The notes beneath the pieces were generated by a model. It worked only from the letters and a program-made list of their open reading frames with translations, ran no database searches and was not told where the DNA came from. Source: Pseudomonadota bacterium (GTDB lineage: Bacteria > Pseudomonadota > Gammaproteobacteria > Burkholderiales > Burkholderiaceae). Taken from it: DNA of 13,914 nt. Below are positions 5,783 to 13,399 of the stretch, in pieces (the stretch's first letter is position 1; every line of letters begins with the position of its first letter). Made by a program: the position numbers and the translations under genes. The stretch lies in NCBI GenBank assembly GCA_029777935.1, contig JAKORH010000244.1, positions 1 to 13,914 of the forward strand, written 5' to 3'.

Positions 5783-7780
5783 CGAATCACGGAAGAAGCC
5801 GCGGGCTTCTTCCTCGTCCCGCGTGCGCGCGAACGGCGGCAGGCTGGCCAGTACGGTCCTGCCGTAGGGCTTCGATAGCAGCCGCTCATCGAGGATCATC
5901 AGCACGCCGCGGTCGTGCTCGTCGCGGATCAGCCGACCGACGCCCTGCTTCAGCAGCATGACCGCCTGCGGCAGCTGATATTCGAGGAAGGCATTGCGGC
6001 CGAGCGCGCGCAGCCGGCGGATGCGCGCATCGACGACCGGGTCGTCGGGCGGCGCGAACGGCAGCTTGTCGATCACGACCAGCGACAGCGCATCGCCGCG
6101 CACGTCGATGCCTTCCCAGAAGCTGACGCTGCCGACCAGCACGGCATTGCCGTGAGCGCGGAAGGCGTCGAGCAGCGCCGTGCGCGTGCTCGCGCCCTGC
6201 ACCAGCAGCGGCAGCTCGACGCCGTCGCGCGCGATGTGCCGCCGCATCTGTTCGGACACGCGCTCGACCGCGCGCAATGTCGTGCACAGCACGAACGCCC
6301 GCCCGCCGGCGGCGACGATCACCGGCCAGGCGGTATCGGCGACCTTCTCGGCGAACTCGGGTGCGAGCGGATTCGGCATCCGTTCGGGCAAGTACAGCAG
6401 CGCCTGGCGCGCGAAATCGAACGGGCTTTCCCAGCGCCTTGCGCTCGCCTCCGGCAGCCCGATCTCCTGCAGGAACGGCGCGAACGACGCGGCGAGCGTC
6501 AGGGTGGCCGAGGTCAGGATCCATGCCTGCGGATGCTGTTCGCGCAGGCGCGCGAACGTTGCGCCCGGTGCGAGCGGCGTGGCCTGGAACTGCGCGCCGT
6601 GCGCAGTCAGCGCGACCCAACGCACGAATTCCTCGTCGTCTGCCTGCACCTCGGGCGGCTCGATCCACATGCCAATCGCAGCGCGCAGCGCCGTCACGCG
6701 CGGTCCGAGCGCATCGAGCTCGTCGTCGCGACCGGAGTTGCGCTCGACCGCGCCGCCGAGCGCCGCCAGCGCCTCGTCGATGCGCCGCAGCTCAGCGCGC
6801 AGGTCAGCGAGCCGCGGCAGCTTGTCGAACGCGATGCGCGCGCCGGCCGCCAGCCCGCGCTCGGCGAGCGCGAGTCGCACATGGCGGCCGGCCGCCTCGA
6901 TCGCCTGCGTCAGCGCGACCCAGGGCGCGCCGTCGGCCGCAGCGTGCAGCCCGAGCGCGCGCGCGTCGTGAGTCAGGTCCGCGAGCTGCGCCAGCGTCCA
7001 GCCGTGGCCGAAGAAATCGGCCGCGATCTTCGGCAACTGATGCGCCTCGTCGAGAATGATCGTGTCGGCCTTCGGCAGGAACTCGGCGATGGCATCGTCG
7101 CGCAGCGCCAGATCAGCGAGGAACAGGTGATGGTTGACCACGACGAGATCGGCCGCCAGCGCCGCACGCCGCGCGCGATAGACGAAGCATTCTTCGAAGC
7201 GCGGGCACTCCTGGCCGAGGCAGTTCTCGCGCGTCGAGGTGACGGCCGGCCAGATCGAGGCGTTCTCCGGCACCTCGGCGAGATCCGCGCGGTCACCGGT
7301 GGCGCTCGCCTGCGCGAAGCGGCCGATCGCGCGCAGGTGCACCACCTCCTGCCGCGACGCCAGCAGCCCGTCGGCCTCGGTGCGGGCGAGCCGGTGCAGG
7401 CACACGTAGTTCTGGCGGCCCTTCAGCAGCGCCGATTCGACGCGCACGCCGAGCGCGCGCACGACCAGTGCAATGTCCTTGCGGAATATCTGGTCCTGCA
7501 GCGCCTTGGTGCCGGTCGACACCAGCACCTTGCCTCCCGCCAGCAGGGCCGGCACGAGATACGCGAACGTCTTGCCGGTGCCGGTGCCGGCTTCGGCGAC
7601 AAAGGTGCCACGCTCGACGATCGCGTCGAACACGGCTAGCGCCATCTCCCGCTGCGAGTCGCGCGGCACGAAGCCGGGGACCGCGGACGCCAGATCGCCG
7701 CCCGGCTCGAACGCCGCCGCCACGCGGCGGCGCACCGCGGTCAAGCGCTCGTGTTCCGCGCCCGCGGCGCCGCCGCTCAC
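5780..7780 (-). CDS. DinG/YoaA-type ATP-dependent DNA helicase with Fe-S cluster
   Basis: This 666-residue superfamily 2 helicase of the XPD/DinG/YoaA group is a 5'-3' DNA helicase type linked to repair and replication-transcription conflicts. In order it shows a Q-motif-like start (FVPRDSQREMA, 37-47), Walker A GTGTGKT (65-71), and four cysteines placed as in Fe-S helicases (127, 187, 192 and 198). These are followed by the DEAH box (244-247), SATLT (424-428), SFWEGIDV (553-560) and QGVGRLIRD (612-620). All helicase motifs and cluster ligands appear intact. Length and the single-domain layout, with no N-terminal nuclease, fit YoaA-like proteins better than long Gram-positive DinG, so I give no symbol. 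The start is GTG 7780, which overlaps the TGA stop of the upstream small gene (GTGA). No separate Shine-Dalgarno is visible, so translation is probably coupled. Confidence 0.9.
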   Translation of the reverse strand: MSGGAAGAEHERLTAVRRRVAAAFEPGGDLASAVPGFVPRDSQREMALAVFDAIVERGTFVAEAGTGTGKTFAYLVPALLAGGKVLVSTGTKALQDQIFRKDIALVVRALGVRVESALLKGRQNYVCLHRLARTEADGLLASRQEVVHLRAIGRFAQASATGDRADLAEVPENASIWPAVTSTRENCLGQECPRFEECFVYRARRAALAADLVVVNHHLFLADLALRDDAIAEFLPKADTIILDEAHQLPKIAADFFGHGWTLAQLADLTHDARALGLHAAADGAPWVALTQAIEAAGRHVRLALAERGLAAGARIAFDKLPRLADLRAELRRIDEALAALGGAVERNSGRDDELDALGPRVTALRAAIGMWIEPPEVQADDEEFVRWVALTAHGAQFQATPLAPGATFARLREQHPQAWILTSATLTLAASFAPFLQEIGLPEASARRWESPFDFARQALLYLPERMPNPLAPEFAEKVADTAWPVIVAAGGRAFVLCTTLRAVERVSEQMRRHIARDGVELPLLVQGASTRTALLDAFRAHGNAVLVGSVSFWEGIDVRGDALSLVVIDKLPFAPPDDPVVDARIRRLRALGRNAFLEYQLPQAVMLLKQGVGRLIRDEHDRGVLMILDERLLSKPYGRTVLASLPPFARTRDEEEARGFFRDS

Positions 7781-7974
7781 GCCGGAATGTCGGGCACGAG
7801 CTGCATCTGCAGCATGTAGATCGTGTCCTTGATCTGAAGCTTGCGCTTCTTCAGGCGGCGCAGACGGATTTCGTCGATGCCCGGCTGCTCTCCGAGGCGC
7901 GCGATCGCCTCGTCCAGATCGCGATGCTCGACCTGCAGTTCGATGATGCGGCGCTTGATCTCGTCCGACTCCAT
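7777..7974 (-). CDS. YdcH/DUF465-family small protein
   Basis: This 65-residue charged, all-helical protein resembles the YdcH (DUF465) family. The family pattern is visible: a helix LQVEHRDLDEAIARL, then LRRLKKRKLQIKDTIYMLQ. The function is not established, and such proteins are usually described as small helical hairpins. The start ATG 7974 is supported by GGAGGG (7982-7987) seven bases upstream; a start at 8007 would add 11 residues without comparable support. It is the first gene of a two-gene unit and overlaps the helicase start by GTGA. A functional link to the helicase is only an inference from this coupling. Confidence 0.85.
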   Translation of the reverse strand: MESDEIKRRIIELQVEHRDLDEAIARLGEQPGIDEIRLRRLKKRKLQIKDTIYMLQMQLVPDIPA

Positions 7975-7981
7975 GAGTCCG

Positions 7982-7987
7982 CCCTCC
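7982..7987 (-). promoter_or_regulatory. Ribosome binding site of the YdcH-like gene
   Basis: GGAGGG on the minus strand, seven bases before ATG 7974. It fixes the 65-residue product. The rest of the 108-base gap between the divergent YdcH-like and PP2C genes shows no promoter I can defend. Confidence 0.65.
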
Positions 7988-8082
7988 GCGCTTGAATCCA
8001 TCGCCACATGCTAGCTCATCCGTTCAGCGCGCACCGGCGCGTGACGCGGCCGCTAGACTCGCGCGACGCATTCCGGACCACC

Positions 8083-8913
8083 ATGTCGCGCTTCAAGGTC
8101 ACCGCCTGCACCGCCGAGCACATCGGCGACCGCGCCGAGCAGCAGGACCGGGTCGCCCTGATCACGAGCAAGCGGCACGCCAACGCGCTGCTGGCGGTGG
8201 TCGCCGACGGCATGGGCGGGCGCAGCGGCGGCCGCATGGCCTCCGACCAGGTCATCACCACCGCGCACCACGTGTTCAACGAACTGGCCGAATCCGATGC
8301 CGGCGGACTGCGGCCGCTGCTCGAGCAGATCGCCAACGAAGCACACACGGTGATCCGCCTGACCGCGCTGTCGAGCGAGCAGGAGCCGCATTCGACGTTC
8401 GTGGCGCTGATCGTGCGCAAGGGCTACGCGATCTGGGCGCATGCCGGCGACAGCCGGCTGTACCTGTTCCGCGGCGGCCGCCTGCTGCACCGGACCGAGG
8501 ACCAGACCTACGCCGCGCACCTGCGGGCGGAAGGCAAGGAGCAGGCCGCCGAACACGCGGCGAAGCACCTGAAGCACGTGCTGGTCAGCGCGCTCGGTGT
8601 CACCCGCGCGCCGACGCTGGTGATCGACGAGATCGACCATCTGCGTGCCGGCGACGCCTTCCTGCTGTGCAGCGACGGCGTGTGGGGATACTTCGACGAT
8701 CAGGAGCTGGGGTCGCTGCTGCACGGACTGGCGCCGCGCGAGGCGTCCGAGCACATCGTGCGGATCGCCCGCGAGCGCGCGCAGTCACGCGGCGACAATC
8801 TCGCGCTGGCGATCGTCAAGCTCGAGGCGCCCGAGCCGCCGAAGCGCCTGCCGACCGCCACGCTATGGTTCGACGACGAGCCCGCGCGCGGCGGCGACGA
8901 CAAGCCAGACTGA
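8083..8913 (+). CDS. PP2C-family serine/threonine protein phosphatase
   Basis: This 276-residue cytoplasmic metal-dependent (Mn/Mg) phosphatase of the PP2C/PPM family has the full motif series. These are Asp22 in EQQDRV, the metal-binding Asp42-Gly43 in VADGMGG, AGDSRLYLFR (about 121-130), LLCSDGVWGYF with Asp198, and GDNLALAIV with Asp238. The catalytic core therefore looks complete. There is no signal peptide or transmembrane segment, and a short acidic tail follows the domain. ATG 8083 starts the conserved domain; the longer frame from 8008 adds unlikely residues. The Shine-Dalgarno is weak (GGA). No kinase, FHA or type VI secretion gene is nearby, so the substrate is unknown. The gene stands alone, divergent from the YdcH-like gene and convergent with the coiled-coil protein gene. 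Confidence 0.88.
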   Translation: MSRFKVTACTAEHIGDRAEQQDRVALITSKRHANALLAVVADGMGGRSGGRMASDQVITTAHHVFNELAESDAGGLRPLLEQIANEAHTVIRLTALSSEQEPHSTFVALIVRKGYAIWAHAGDSRLYLFRGGRLLHRTEDQTYAAHLRAEGKEQAAEHAAKHLKHVLVSALGVTRAPTLVIDEIDHLRAGDAFLLCSDGVWGYFDDQELGSLLHGLAPREASEHIVRIARERAQSRGDNLALAIVKLEAPEPPKRLPTATLWFDDEPARGGDDKPD

Positions 8914-8930
8914 CGCCAGGAACTCTGGTG
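8914..8930 (+). terminator. Short hairpin after the PP2C gene
   Basis: CGCCAG (8914-8919) and CTGGTG (8925-8930) can pair, with one G-T pair and a GAACT loop, directly after the PP2C stop. CTTATT (8931-8936) follows, a short T-rich tail in otherwise GC-rich DNA. The stem is only six pairs, so it is a weak candidate intrinsic terminator for the plus-strand gene. Confidence 0.35.
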
Positions 8931-8931
8931 C

Positions 8932-9594
8932 TTATTGCGGAACGGCGGCCGCACGCTTCTTCGCGTCCGCCTCGCGCTGCAGCCGGCGCTGCTCGCGCTG
9001 GCGCGCGTTGTCCTCGCGTTCCTTCGCCTTGCGCTGCGCGTACTCGGCGGCCGCGCGCTGCTTGTCCTGCAGTCGCTTGACGTTCTGCGCGCGCTGCTCG
9101 GGCGTCAGTTCGTGCACTGCCGGCGGCGTCTTCGGCGCGCGCGGCGCAGGCGGCTGCGGCGGCGGCTTGCCGGCGTCGCCGCTGCGCGCTTCGTAGACCG
9201 CGCGCGCCCTGGCCGCCTGCTCCGCCTTCGCCGACGCCTCGGCGGCGCGCCGTGCTTCCTCGGCCGCGCGCCGGTTTGCCCGCTCCTGGGCGTCGAGGCG
9301 ACGCGTCAGGTCGCGCGCCTCCACGCGCACGCGCTCGACTTCGCGCATCTGCGCATCGCGCCGGCGGCGTGCGTCGGTCCGGCAGCCTGTCACCAGCACC
9401 GCTTTCGCGCAGCGCTCGCTCGCTCGCTTGTAGTCCTGCTCGATCGCGCCGGCGCGGGCACCCGCTGCAGCGAGCGCCGCCTGTGCCTGCGCGCGGTTGG
9501 CGATCGATCCCGGCGGGTAGTCGCGCGCGAAGGGATCGTCGGCCGCGTGCGCGGCAGCCGCGAGCCACAGCGCGAACAGCAGCGCCCGCTTCAC
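8932..9594 (-). CDS. Uncharacterised secreted Arg/Ala-rich coiled-coil protein
   Basis: This is a 220-residue protein of unknown function. The first 18 residues form a clear signal peptide (positive start, hydrophobic LLFALWLAAAA, likely cleavage after AHA), so it is probably periplasmic. Mature residues 30-135 are rich in Ala, Arg and Glu with long uninterrupted helix and coiled-coil character. Two cysteines, Cys62 and Cys71, lie in ERCAKAVLVTGCRTDAR and could form a disulfide. A proline-rich stretch (144-158) leads to a second highly charged helix (about 165-216). From memory, similar cysteine-pair proteins exist beside zapE in betaproteobacteria, but I cannot verify this. Start GTG 9594 overlaps the zapE stop as GTGA, which suggests coupled translation at the end of the odh operon. 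The composition is TolA-like, but no TolA domain is visible. Confidence 0.75.
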   Translation of the reverse strand: MKRALLFALWLAAAAHAADDPFARDYPPGSIANRAQAQAALAAAGARAGAIEQDYKRASERCAKAVLVTGCRTDARRRRDAQMREVERVRVEARDLTRRLDAQERANRRAAEEARRAAEASAKAEQAARARAVYEARSGDAGKPPPQPPAPRAPKTPPAVHELTPEQRAQNVKRLQDKQRAAAEYAQRKAKEREDNARQREQRRLQREADAKKRAAAVPQ

Positions 9595-10685
9595 AGCCGG
9601 ACCGCGACCGCGCGCCGTGGCGCTTCGAGGTAGCGCTTCGACTGCATTTCGATCAGGCGCGACGCGGTACGCCGGAATTCGGCGGCCAGCGCGCCCGCGG
9701 TGTAAAGCTCGTCGGGCGGCGCAGCCGCCGACAGCACCAGCTTCACGCCGTGGTCGTACAGCACGTCCACCAGCCACGTGAAGCGGCGCGCCTCGCTCGA
9801 CTGCCCGGCCGACATCCGCGGCACGTTCGACAGCAGCAGCGTATGGAACTGCGCGGCGATCTCCAGATAATCGTTCTGCGAGCGCGGCCCGCCGCACAGC
9901 ACCGCGAATTCGAACCACACCACGCCGCCGGCACGCCGCCTGGCGCGGATTTCGCGCTCCTCGATCAGCAGCACGGGGGCGTCGTCCTCCGCCTCGGCGA
10001 TGTCGTGGAACGCAGCCGCCATGCGCTTCTCGGCGCGCGCGCCGAGCGGCGACAGGTATACCTCGATCCGCTCCAGCGTCCGCTCGCGGTAGTCGACGCC
10101 GGCGTCGACCTGCAGCACGTCGAATTCACGCTGCAACAGTTCGATCGCCGGCAGGAAGCGCTCGCGCTGCAGTCCCTCGGGATACAGCGCCGCGGGCGGA
10201 TAGTTCGAGGTCATCACGAAGCCGACACCCAGATCGGTCAGCTTCACCAGCAGGCGGTGCAGGATCATCGCATCGGCGATGTCGGACACGTGGAATTCGT
10301 CGAAGCAGATCAGCCGGTAGCGCTGCGCGGCGCGACGCGCGACTTCGTCGAGCGGGTCCGGCATGCCCTTCAGCTCGTGCAGCTCGCGATGCACGCCGCG
10401 CATGAACTCGTGGAAGTGGATGCGCGTCTTGCGGTTGAGCGGCACCGACGAGAAGAAGCAGTCCATCAGGAAGCTCTTGCCGCGCCCGACGCCGCCGTAC
10501 AGGTAGACGCCGCGCGGCATGTCGGGCCGGCTGACGAGCTTCAGGAATGCGTTGCGGCGCGCGTGCTTGTGCGCCGCCCACTCCGTGTCGAGACGCGCGA
10601 GCCTTTCGGCTGCGCGCTGCTGCGAACTGTCGAGCGCGTAGCCGCGCTCGGCGAGCAGGGCGTCGAGGTGGGAGCGGAAGGACAC
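9591..10685 (-). CDS. zapE: AFG1/ZapE-family AAA ATPase
   Basis: This 364-residue P-loop ATPase belongs to the AFG1/ZapE family. ZapE acts at the division site of E. coli by binding FtsZ, and the mitochondrial homologue is linked to respiratory-chain protein turnover. Walker A GGVGRGKS lies at 64-71 in the family context YLYGGVGRGKSFLMD. Walker B with FDE is at about 126-130 in LICFDEFHVSD. The sensor-like TSNYPP is at 159-164, and the C-terminal arginine-rich FRRTASRL at 337-344. Start GTG 10685 lies two bases beyond the lpdA stop. The Shine-Dalgarno is poor, so coupling with lpdA is likely. Position after odhA-odhB-lpdA is a known betaproteobacterial arrangement, and the shared transcript ties it to TCA-cycle expression. 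Confidence 0.9.
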   Translation of the reverse strand: MSFRSHLDALLAERGYALDSSQQRAAERLARLDTEWAAHKHARRNAFLKLVSRPDMPRGVYLYGGVGRGKSFLMDCFFSSVPLNRKTRIHFHEFMRGVHRELHELKGMPDPLDEVARRAAQRYRLICFDEFHVSDIADAMILHRLLVKLTDLGVGFVMTSNYPPAALYPEGLQRERFLPAIELLQREFDVLQVDAGVDYRERTLERIEVYLSPLGARAEKRMAAAFHDIAEAEDDAPVLLIEEREIRARRRAGGVVWFEFAVLCGGPRSQNDYLEIAAQFHTLLLSNVPRMSAGQSSEARRFTWLVDVLYDHGVKLVLSAAAPPDELYTAGALAAEFRRTASRLIEMQSKRYLEAPRRAVAVRL

Positions 10686-10687
10686 GC

Positions 10688-12106
10688 CTACAGATTCAAC
10701 GTGCGCTTCTCCACCGCCAGCGCGGCCTCCCGGGTCGCTTCGGCGAGCGACGGATGCGCGTGACAGATGCGCGCGATGTCTTCGCTGGAAGCGCGGAACT
10801 CCATGGCGACCACCGCCTCGGCGATCAGCTCCGACACCAGCGGACCGATCATGTGCACGCCGAGGATCTCGTCGGTCTTCGCGTCGGCGAGGAACTTGAC
10901 CAGTCCGGTCGTGTCGCCAAGAGCGCGCGCGCGGCCGTTGGCGGAGAACGGAAACGAACCCGCCTTGTACGCCCGTCCCTCGGCCTTGAGCTGCTGCTCG
11001 GTCTGGCCGACCCACGCGATCTCCGGCGACGTGTAGATCACCCACGGAATCGTGTTGAAGTTGACATGGCCGCGCTGGCCGACGATGCGCTCGGCCACCG
11101 CCACGCCCTCTTCTTCCGCCTTGTGCGCGAGCATCGGGCCGCGCACCACGTCGCCGATCGCCCAAACGTTCGGCAGATTGGTGCGGCATTCGGCGTCGAC
11201 GGCGACGAAGCCGCGCTCGTCGAGCGCGAGCCCCACGACTTCAGGCGCCAGTCCGCTCGTGTTCGGCACACGGCCGATCGACACGATCAACTTGTCGCAG
11301 GCGAGCGTCTGCGCGGCGCCGGCGCTGTCGGTGTAGTCGACCGCGACGCTGTTCTTCGTAGTCTTCACGCCAGAGATGTTGACGCCGAACTGCATCCTGA
11401 GGCCCTGCCTGGTGAAGGCCTTCTGCGCCTCTCGGGCGATCGCCTCGTCGACTGCCGGCAGCAACGTCGGCAGCATTTCGAGCATCGTCACCTCGGCGCC
11501 GAGCCGACGCCATACCGATCCCATCTCGAGGCCGATCACGCCGGCGCCGACCACGCCGAGCCGCTTCGGTACGTCGGGAATCGCCAGCGCGCCGTCGTTG
11601 GACAGAACGAGCTTCTCGTCGAACACCGCGCCGGGCAGCGCGCGCGGGTTCGATCCGGTGGCGACGATCACGTGCCGAGCCGTCAGTGTCTCGTCGTTGA
11701 CCTTGATCTGGTAGCCGCCGTCGTTGCGGGCGGCGAACGCGCCGCGGCCGTGGAAGAACTCGATCTTGTTCTTCTTGAACAGGAAGGAGATGCCGTCGTT
11801 GTTCTGCCGCACCACCTTGTCCTTGCGCGCCTGCATCTGCGCCACGTTGATCGCCAGGCCCTTGACCTCGATGCCGTGATCCTTGAAATGCTGCGCGGCG
11901 TGCTCGTAGTTCTCGGACGATTGCAGCAGCGCCTTGGAGGGGATGCAGCCGATGTTGGTGCAGGTGCCGCCGGGCGCGGGCCCGCCCTTGGCGTTCTTCC
12001 AGTCGTCGATGCACGCGACCGCAAGGCCGAGCTGCGCGGCGCGGATCGCGGCGATGTAGCCGCCGGGACCGGCTCCGATCACGACCACGTCGAAGGCGCT
12101 CGCCAT
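10688..12106 (-). CDS. lpdA: Dihydrolipoyl dehydrogenase (E3) of the 2-oxoglutarate dehydrogenase complex
   Basis: This 472-residue flavoprotein reoxidises dihydrolipoyl groups on E2 with NAD+. Visible features are the FAD-binding GAGPGG (11-16), the redox disulfide Cys49/Cys54 in GGTCTNIGCIPSKAL, and the NAD-binding GAGVIG (187-192). The second FAD motif is AIGDVVRGPMLAHKA (about 316-330), and the dimer-interface catalytic pair is His451/Glu456 in HPSLAE. The short insert KNAKGGPAPGG just before the disulfide is typical of betaproteobacterial OdhL. There is no N-terminal lipoyl domain, unlike the E3 of some pyruvate dehydrogenase operons. ATG 12106 comes one base after the odhB stop. GAGGT (12112-12116), five bases upstream, is the likely ribosome binding site. 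The gene is often also called odhL. Confidence 0.95.
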   Translation of the reverse strand: MASAFDVVVIGAGPGGYIAAIRAAQLGLAVACIDDWKNAKGGPAPGGTCTNIGCIPSKALLQSSENYEHAAQHFKDHGIEVKGLAINVAQMQARKDKVVRQNNDGISFLFKKNKIEFFHGRGAFAARNDGGYQIKVNDETLTARHVIVATGSNPRALPGAVFDEKLVLSNDGALAIPDVPKRLGVVGAGVIGLEMGSVWRRLGAEVTMLEMLPTLLPAVDEAIAREAQKAFTRQGLRMQFGVNISGVKTTKNSVAVDYTDSAGAAQTLACDKLIVSIGRVPNTSGLAPEVVGLALDERGFVAVDAECRTNLPNVWAIGDVVRGPMLAHKAEEEGVAVAERIVGQRGHVNFNTIPWVIYTSPEIAWVGQTEQQLKAEGRAYKAGSFPFSANGRARALGDTTGLVKFLADAKTDEILGVHMIGPLVSELIAEAVVAMEFRASSEDIARICHAHPSLAEATREAALAVEKRTLNL

Positions 12107-12107
12107 G

Positions 12108-13385
12108 CTAGACCTCGAGCAGCAGGCGCGCCGGATCTTCCAGTGCTTCCTTCATCGCGACCAGCGCCAGCACCGCTTCGCGGCCGTCGATGATCCGGTG
12201 GTCGTACGACAGCGCCAGATAGTTCATCGGCCGGACCACGATCTGTCCGCCCTCGACCACCGCGCGCTCCTTGGTCGCATGGATGCCGAGGATCGCGCTC
12301 TGCGGCGGGTTGATGATCGGCGTCGACAGCATCGAACCGAACACGCCGCCGTTGGAGATCGAGAACGTGCCGCCGGTGAGCTCCTCGATCCCGAGCTTGC
12401 CTTCGCCGGCGCGCTTGCCGAAGTCGGCGATCTTCTTCTCGATGTCGGCGAACGTCATCTGGTCGACGTCGCGCAGGATCGGCACCACCAGTCCGCGCGG
12501 CGAGCCGACCGCGATGCCGATGTCGAAGTAGCCGTGGTAGACGATGTCGGTGCCGTCGATGGAGGCGTTGACGACCGGATACCTCTTCAGCGCCGCGACT
12601 GCCGCCTTGACGAAGAACGACATGAAGCCGAGCTTGACGCCGTGCTCCTTCTCGAACTTGTCCTTGTACCGGTTGCGCAGCTCCATCACCGGCGCCATGT
12701 TCACTTCGTTGAACGTGGTCAGGATCGCCGCGGTCGACTGCGACTGCACCAGCCGCTCGGCCACGCGCTGGCGCAGCCGCGACATCGGCACGCGCTGCTC
12801 GGGGCGGTCGGTCAGGACGCGCAAATCGATCGGCGCCTTGACCTCGGGTAGCGCGGGACGCGCGACGGGTGCCGCAGCCGGTGCGGGTATGGGTGCGGGT
12901 GCGGGCGCGCGTGCAGGCGTGGCCCGTGCCGCCTCCTGTGCCGCGTGCTGGGCGGCGATCACGTCGCCCTTGAGAATTCGGCCATCCTTGCCCGTGCCGG
13001 TCACCTGAGCCGGCGACATGCCGGCGTCGGCGAGCAGCTTGGCCGCGGCGGGCATCGCGACCGCTGCAGGCGGCGCAGGCGCGGCCTTCGGCGGCGGTGC
13101 GGCCACGGGCGCCGGGGCCGGTGCCGCTTTCGCGCCCGCTTTCGCTTCGGTGTCGATGGTGGCGATCACCTCGCCCGACACCACGGTCGCGCCGTCGCTC
13201 TTGATGATCTGCGCCAGCGCGCCCTCGCCGGGCGCAGGCACTTCGAGCACGACCTTGTCGGTCTCGACCTCGATCAGGACCTCGTCGATCGCGACCGGAT
13301 CGCCGGGCTTCTTCTTCCACTGCAGCAGGGTCGCCTCGGCGACCGATTCCGACAGCTGCGGCACCTTGACTTCAACGATGGCCAT
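12108..13385 (-). CDS. odhB: Dihydrolipoyllysine-residue succinyltransferase (E2o)
   Basis: This 425-residue E2 core of the 2-oxoglutarate dehydrogenase complex transfers succinyl groups from lipoyl to CoA. A single lipoyl domain (about 1-78) carries the lipoylated Lys44 in ETDKV. An Ala/Pro linker (83-110) leads to the peripheral-subunit-binding domain (111-145), then a second Ala/Pro linker (151-180). The catalytic domain contains TTFNEVNM, typical of succinyl- rather than acetyltransferases, and the active-site motif SYDHRIIDG with His396 and Asp400. Start ATG 13385 gives the canonical MAIVEVKVPQLSESV beginning, with a weak GGA upstream. It lies 14 bases after the odhA stop. The gene is also known as sucB. 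Confidence 0.95.
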   Translation of the reverse strand: MAIVEVKVPQLSESVAEATLLQWKKKPGDPVAIDEVLIEVETDKVVLEVPAPGEGALAQIIKSDGATVVSGEVIATIDTEAKAGAKAAPAPAPVAAPPPKAAPAPPAAVAMPAAAKLLADAGMSPAQVTGTGKDGRILKGDVIAAQHAAQEAARATPARAPAPAPIPAPAAAPVARPALPEVKAPIDLRVLTDRPEQRVPMSRLRQRVAERLVQSQSTAAILTTFNEVNMAPVMELRNRYKDKFEKEHGVKLGFMSFFVKAAVAALKRYPVVNASIDGTDIVYHGYFDIGIAVGSPRGLVVPILRDVDQMTFADIEKKIADFGKRAGEGKLGIEELTGGTFSISNGGVFGSMLSTPIINPPQSAILGIHATKERAVVEGGQIVVRPMNYLALSYDHRIIDGREAVLALVAMKEALEDPARLLLEV

Positions 13386-13399
13386 TTCTTGTTCCGCGC

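Noticed and set aside
5915..7639. Long plus-strand frame (574 codons) opposite the helicase
   Set aside because: Antisense shadow of the helicase gene. No ribosome binding site, domain or secretion signal, and biased composition.
10547..12193. Long plus-strand frame (548 codons) opposite lpdA
   Set aside because: Antisense shadow of lpdA and its neighbours with Arg/His/Asp-rich low-complexity translation.
12845..12925. GC-rich short repeats (GTGCGGGT-like) as a possible regulatory repeat
   Set aside because: They encode the Ala/Pro linker of OdhB, which is naturally repetitive.
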